Under the pieces are notes generated by a model. That model did not search any database, had not been told where the DNA came from, and saw nothing but the letters and a program-made list of their open reading frames with translations. DNA of 64,000 nt, from contig NC_041004.1 of NCBI RefSeq assembly GCF_004193775.1, forward strand, positions 32,388,411 to 32,452,410, read 5' to 3'. The DNA is from Glycine soja (Eukaryota > Streptophyta > Magnoliopsida > Fabales > Fabaceae). The position numbers and the translations under genes were made by a program. Positions 59,694-64,000 of this stretch are shown one piece after another. Each line of letters begins with the position of its first letter. Position 1 is the stretch's first letter.

Positions 59694-60362
59694 TTGGCCA
59701 GAGAAAAGAAGAAGAAGGATGTCCCATATGCAGGGAAAGAAGCACCATACCCTTTGGTGCCATCCAAGAAAGACAAGGAACGACACTTTGCTTGTTTCCT
59801 TGACATCTTCAAGAAATTGGAGATAACTATCCCTTTTGGAGAAGCCTTGCAGCAGATGCCGCTCTACTCCAAGTTTCTTAAAGATCTGCTGACCAAGAAG
59901 GGAAAATATATCCACAGTGATAATATAGTGGTGGAAGGAAACTGCAGTGTTGTTATCCAGGGAATTATTCCACCTAAATACAAGGATCTAGGGAGTGTTA
60001 CAATCCCTTGCTCTATTGGTGTGGTGTCAGTTGGAAAAGCTCTCATTGATTTAGGGGCCAACATTGATTTAATGCCTCTCTCCATGTGCAGAAGGATTGG
60101 AGAGCTGAAAATTATGCCAACAAGAATGACATTGCAGTTGGTAGATCGGTCTATTACATGGCCTTATGGCGTGGTAGAAGATGTTTTGGTCAAAGTGCGG
60201 CAGTTTACTTTCCCTGCAGATTTCGTAATCATGGACATTGAAGAGGATGCAGAAATCCCATTGATTTTGGGTCGTCCCTTCATGCTAACTGCAAATTGTG
60301 TGGTGGATATGGGGAAAGGTAATCTTGAAATGAGTGTGGATGATAAAAAAAGTCATGTTTAA
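59694..60362 (+). pseudogene. Athila-like aspartic protease region
   Basis: 222 open codons in a different frame from Gag. The retropepsin motif is Asp-Leu-Gly-Ala (in ALIDLGANIDLMPLSM, about 60043-60090), normal for this lineage, and LILGRPF follows near 60265. It is separated from Pol by a one-base shift in the A run near 60343-60350. Confidence 0.88.
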
Positions 60363-60438
60363 TTTATTTGAAGCCATGAAACACCTAAGTGACCACAAGG
60401 CCTGTTTTAAAGTAGAAAAGGTGTAACACGAGATAGAC

Positions 60439-63400
60439 ATGGTAGCTAGAGACATGGTACTACAGTCTCCACTTGAAGAAGCACTAACTAATACTATGGA
60501 GTTTCTGACAATTGAGGAAGAAAAAAAATTGCATAACTATTTAGAAGAATTAGAGGGTTTAGAAGAAAATCCTTCTGGAATAGTGGTGTTTGAAGAATTG
60601 AAGAAAGACATTCCAGTGGAAAAGGCCAAGGTGGAGTTAAAAACTCATCCTGAACATTTGAAGTATGTGTTCTTAGAAGAAAATAAAGCAAGTCCAATGA
60701 TCATCAACAACTCTCTAAGAAAGGAAGATGAATCTCAACTGGTGAAGGTTTTGAAGAGACACAAGGCAACTATTGGATGGCACTTTTATGATCTCAAAGG
60801 AATTATCCCTTCTTACTGCATGCATAAGATCAACATGGAAGCTGACTATAAGCCTGTAAGACAACCACAAAGAAGATTGAATCCGGTTATGAAGGAAGAA
60901 GTACGGAAAGAAGTACTCAAGTTGCTTGAAGCATACCTCATTTATCCCATTTTAGACAGTGCATGGGTTAGCCCTGTGCAGGTTCCCAAGAAAAGAGGCA
61001 TGACGGTAATCAAGAATGAGAAGAATGATTTGATCCCCATGAGAATCATCACAGGCTGGAGGATGTGTATTGATTATAGAAAATTGAATGATGCCACCAG
61101 AAAGGATCACTACCCATTTCCCTTCATGGATCAAATGCTTAAAAGGCTGGCAGGATAGTCATTTTATTGCTTTTTAGATGGATATTCTGGCTACAATTAG
61201 ATTGCGGTTTACCTAAATGATCAAGAAAAGATAGCATTCACCTGTCCTTTCGGTGTGTTTGCTTATAGGCGAATGCCCTTCGGTCTTTGCAATGCTCCTG
61301 GAACATTTCAGAGATGTATGATGGCAATATTTGCTGATATGGTGGAGAAATGTATCGCAGTGTTTATGGATGACTTCTCCGTCTTTGGCTCATCTTTTGA
61401 TTGTTGTCTAGCAAATCTGGAGTGAGTGTTGCAATGATGTGAAGAAACAAACTTGGTGCTTAATTAGGAAAAATGTCATTTCATGGTTCAAGAAGGAATT
61501 GTGTTGGGCCACAAAATCTCTGTGAGGGGGATTGAAGTAGACAAAGCAAAAATTGATGTGATCGATAAACTCCCTCCTCCAGTGAATGTCAAGGGAGTTA
61601 GAAGCTTTTTAGGGCATGCTAGGTTCTACAGGTGGTTTATAAAAGACTTCTCAAAGATTTCCAAACCATTCAACAATTTGCTCAACAAGGACGCGGTATT
61701 TTTATTCGATGAAGAGTGTTTGAAGGCATTCAACACCTTAAAGACCAGTTTAGTGTCCGCTCCCGTAATTATAGAGCCAGATTGAGGTCGAGAATTTGAG
61801 TTGATGTGTGATGCAAGTGATTATGCTATGGGTGCTGTATTGGGCCAGAGGAAAGGCAGAGTCTTCCATGCTATTTACTATGCCAACAAAGTTTTAAATG
61901 ATGCTCAGATTAATTATGCTACCACAGAGAAGGAAATGCTTGCGATTGTCTATTTACTAGAAAAATTCAGATCATACTTAGTGGGATTGAAAGTTATAGT
62001 TTATACTGATCATGCAACCATTAAGTATTTGCTGAATAAAGCTGACTCCAAACCTCGATTAATCAAGTGGATTTTGTTACTTCTAGAATTTGACCTAGTG
62101 ATCCAAGACAAGAAAGGATTTGAAAATCTAGTAGCTGACCACTTGTCAAGACTAGTCAATGAAGAGGTGACTTTGAAAGAGTTGGAGATAAGAGATGAAT
62201 TTCCTGATAAATCACTGTTCCTGGTAAATGAAAGGCCATGGTTCGCTGATTTGGATAACTTCAAGGCAGTTGGAATCATCCCTAAAGATTTGACTTGGCA
62301 ACAAAGGAAGAAATTCCTACATGATGTTCGATTTTATGTTTGGGATAACCCACATTTGTTTAAGATTGGTGTTGACAACCTTCTGAGAAGATGTGTAACA
62401 AAGGAAGAAGATAGGAGCATATTATGGCATTGTCACAACTCACCATGTGGAGGCCATTACAGTGGAGACAAAATAGTAGCCAAAGTCCTACAATGTGGAT
62501 TCTTTTGGCGAACCCTCTTCAAATATGCTCATGAACATGCCATTTAATGTGATTAATGTCAACGAAAGGGGGGAATCTCTAGAAGAAATGAAATGCCCTT
62601 GCAGAATATAATGGAGGTTGAAGTCTTTGACTGCTAGGGAATCGATTTTGTGGGTCCTCTTCCTCCATCTTTTGGCAATGAATACATTCTTGTGGCCGTA
62701 GATTATGTCTCCAAATGGGTAGAAGTTGTGGCTGCCCCAAAGAACGATGCCAAAAATGTAGTGAAGTTCTTGAAGAAAAATATTTTCACTCGCTTTGGGG
62801 TGCCTAGGGTCCTGATCAGTGATGGGGGCTCTCATTTTTACAACAGCCAGCTGCAGAAGGTGCTAGACCACTACCATGTCACACACAAAGTAGCCTCACC
62901 ATATCATCCTCAAACAAATGGCCAAGCTTAAGTTTCCAATAGGGAATTGAAGAAGATCTTGGAGAAAACTGTGGCCTCCACTTGGAAGAATTGGTCAAGC
63001 AAGCTGGATGATGCACTATGGGCTTACAGAACTACCTTCAAGACCAATATATGCTTGTCTCTGTTCCAAATGGTTTACGGCAAAGCCTACCACTTATTGG
63101 TAGAAATGGAGCATAAGGCATACTGGGCTTTGAAATTTCTAAATTTTGATGAGGCTCTATCAGGGGAAAAGAGGAAGTTGCAACTCTTGGAGCTGGAAGA
63201 AATGAGATTGAATGCGTATGAGTCCTCGAGATTGTACAAAGAAAAAGTGAAGGCTTATCAAGACAAGAAGCTGCTAAAGAAGGACTTTAGGTCAGGACAA
63301 CAAGTGTTGTTGTTCAACTCAAGATTGAAGCTGTTTCCAGGAAAACTAAAGTCTAAATGGTCTTGACCATTTACCATCAAGGAAGTCAAGTCATATGGAG

Positions 63401-63531
63401 CAGTTGAATTATTCAACCCTCAGTCAGAAACTCCAGACAGAACATGGATAGTGAATGGTCAGAGATTGAAGCTATACCATGGTGGAAACATTGAGAGACT
63501 GACCACCATTATACAATTACAAGACCTTTAG
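60439..63531 (+). pseudogene. Athila-like Pol (RT, RNase H, integrase) in one frame with nonsense codons
   Basis: A single frame spans RT (MCIDYRKLND, AFTCPFGVFAYRRMPFGL, FMDDFSVFG near 61360), RNase H ([26 protein letters not shown]) and integrase (zinc-binding HHCC region near 62420-62560; core IDFVGPLP, LISDGGSHF, SPYHPQTNG), ending at a TAG at 63529-63531. In-frame stops lie at 61156, 61198, 61423, 61435, 61465, 61783, 62545, 62554, 62635, 62929 and 63364. I saw no frame change inside this stretch. The stop at 62929 occupies the place of the catalytic Glu of the integrase D-D-E triad. No functional product is expected. Confidence 0.93.
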
Positions 63532-64000
63532 AGGTAACATGCATCAAGCTAATGATGTTAAAGAAGCGCTTACTGGGAGGCAACCCAGTTTTTTCCTTGT
63601 TTTCTTGATCATTGCTTTCGGTACATCATTACATATAGTTAGGTTTCAACTTGTTTGTGATTGCTAGAGTAAAACATCATCATGTTTTTGTATGATAAAG
63701 GGGTTGGCAAAAGCTTCTCTGAAGCATTGGATGAGGAAATAACTTTTTAGAAAAAAATTTCAGTCATCCACTCGCTCAGCGCGCCTGTGCGCTAGGAGAA
63801 TCATACTTCACGCGCTGAGCTAGTAGTCACTCGCGCTAAGCGCGCCACCCCCCATCCATTGGCTGAAGGGGTCTTGCTAAGCGAGACAGTTGCGCTGAGC
63901 CCAAAAACTTCTCTAGATTTGCAATTAATGGAATTGGGCTAAGCGAGCCTCCTCACTAAGCGCACCCCAACGTCTCGCTAAGCGTATCTGTGCACTAAGC
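63532..64000 (+). repeat. Post-pol non-coding part with CGCTAAGCG motif cluster
   Basis: Follows the pol stop. GGGAGGCAACCCAGTTTT (63575) is a post-pol signature I recall from Athila-type elements. From 63770 to the edge there are about ten CGCTAAGCG/GCGCTGAGC-type words, the same motif family as in the 5' LTR. No env-like frame is seen before the edge. Confidence 0.7.

Larger units (their letters stand above)
56519..64000 (+). mobile_element. Athila/Calypso-like Ty3 LTR retrotransposon, cut by the right edge
   Basis: 5' LTR 56519-57859, primer site at 57866, gag, protease, RT, RNase H and integrase in Ty3 order, then a non-coding part reaching the window end. The 3' LTR is not in the window. 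The primer site and Pol resemble the Athila/Calypso lineage, which in legumes often carries an env-like frame after pol; none is seen before 64000. Stops in gag and pol make it non-autonomous. Confidence 0.93.

Overview
This window looks like a gene-poor stretch of a legume chromosome, most probably soybean (Glycine). The grounds are AT-rich intergenic DNA, plant genes whose introns have GT-AG borders, and retroelements of soybean-like families, including an Athila/Calypso-type Ty3 element with a tRNA-Asp-type primer site. The species is inferred from remembered gene and repeat families, not from a search.

Layout: (1) 1-2340 holds a minus-strand Ty3/gypsy gag-protease-RT frame, open throughout and cut by the left edge, with LTR-like DNA upstream. 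(2) 6045-8608 is an intronless double-kinase gene of the LecRK-S.2 type; its first kinase domain looks active, its second looks like a pseudokinase, and a 1-nt frameshift lies between 7889 and 7892. (3) 8960-12440 contains local duplications and a TIR element (11427-12258) revealed by a neighbouring empty copy of its site. (4) 14394-22465 is a complete nine-exon translation initiation factor eIF4G gene (1,761 codons plus stop), the only clearly intact host gene here; its first intron carries a degenerate tandem array. (5) 23921-26932 has a 67-bp tandem array and two broken methylesterase copies, both without the catalytic serine.

From 27.9 kb to the right end the window is almost all transposable elements: a complete but dead Ty1/copia element (27994-34628, TSD GTATG); a 340-bp TRIM (37072-37411, TSD TATAT) in the loop of a large inverted repeat; a CACTA-type terminus (38564) followed by decayed minus-strand fragments of a protein disulfide isomerase-like gene and a ClpX gene; LTR-like sequences, one with paired 12-bp palindromes; a 2,978-bp probable solo LTR (48178-51155, TSD TTCCC) nested in an older minus-strand non-autonomous LTR element; and from 56519 past the right edge an Athila/Calypso-like Ty3 element disabled mainly by nonsense codons.

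The two host genes act in separate processes (signalling and cap-dependent translation) and nothing links them functionally. No tRNA, rRNA, CRISPR array or bacterial-type system was seen. All identifications rest on reading motifs and alignments by eye.
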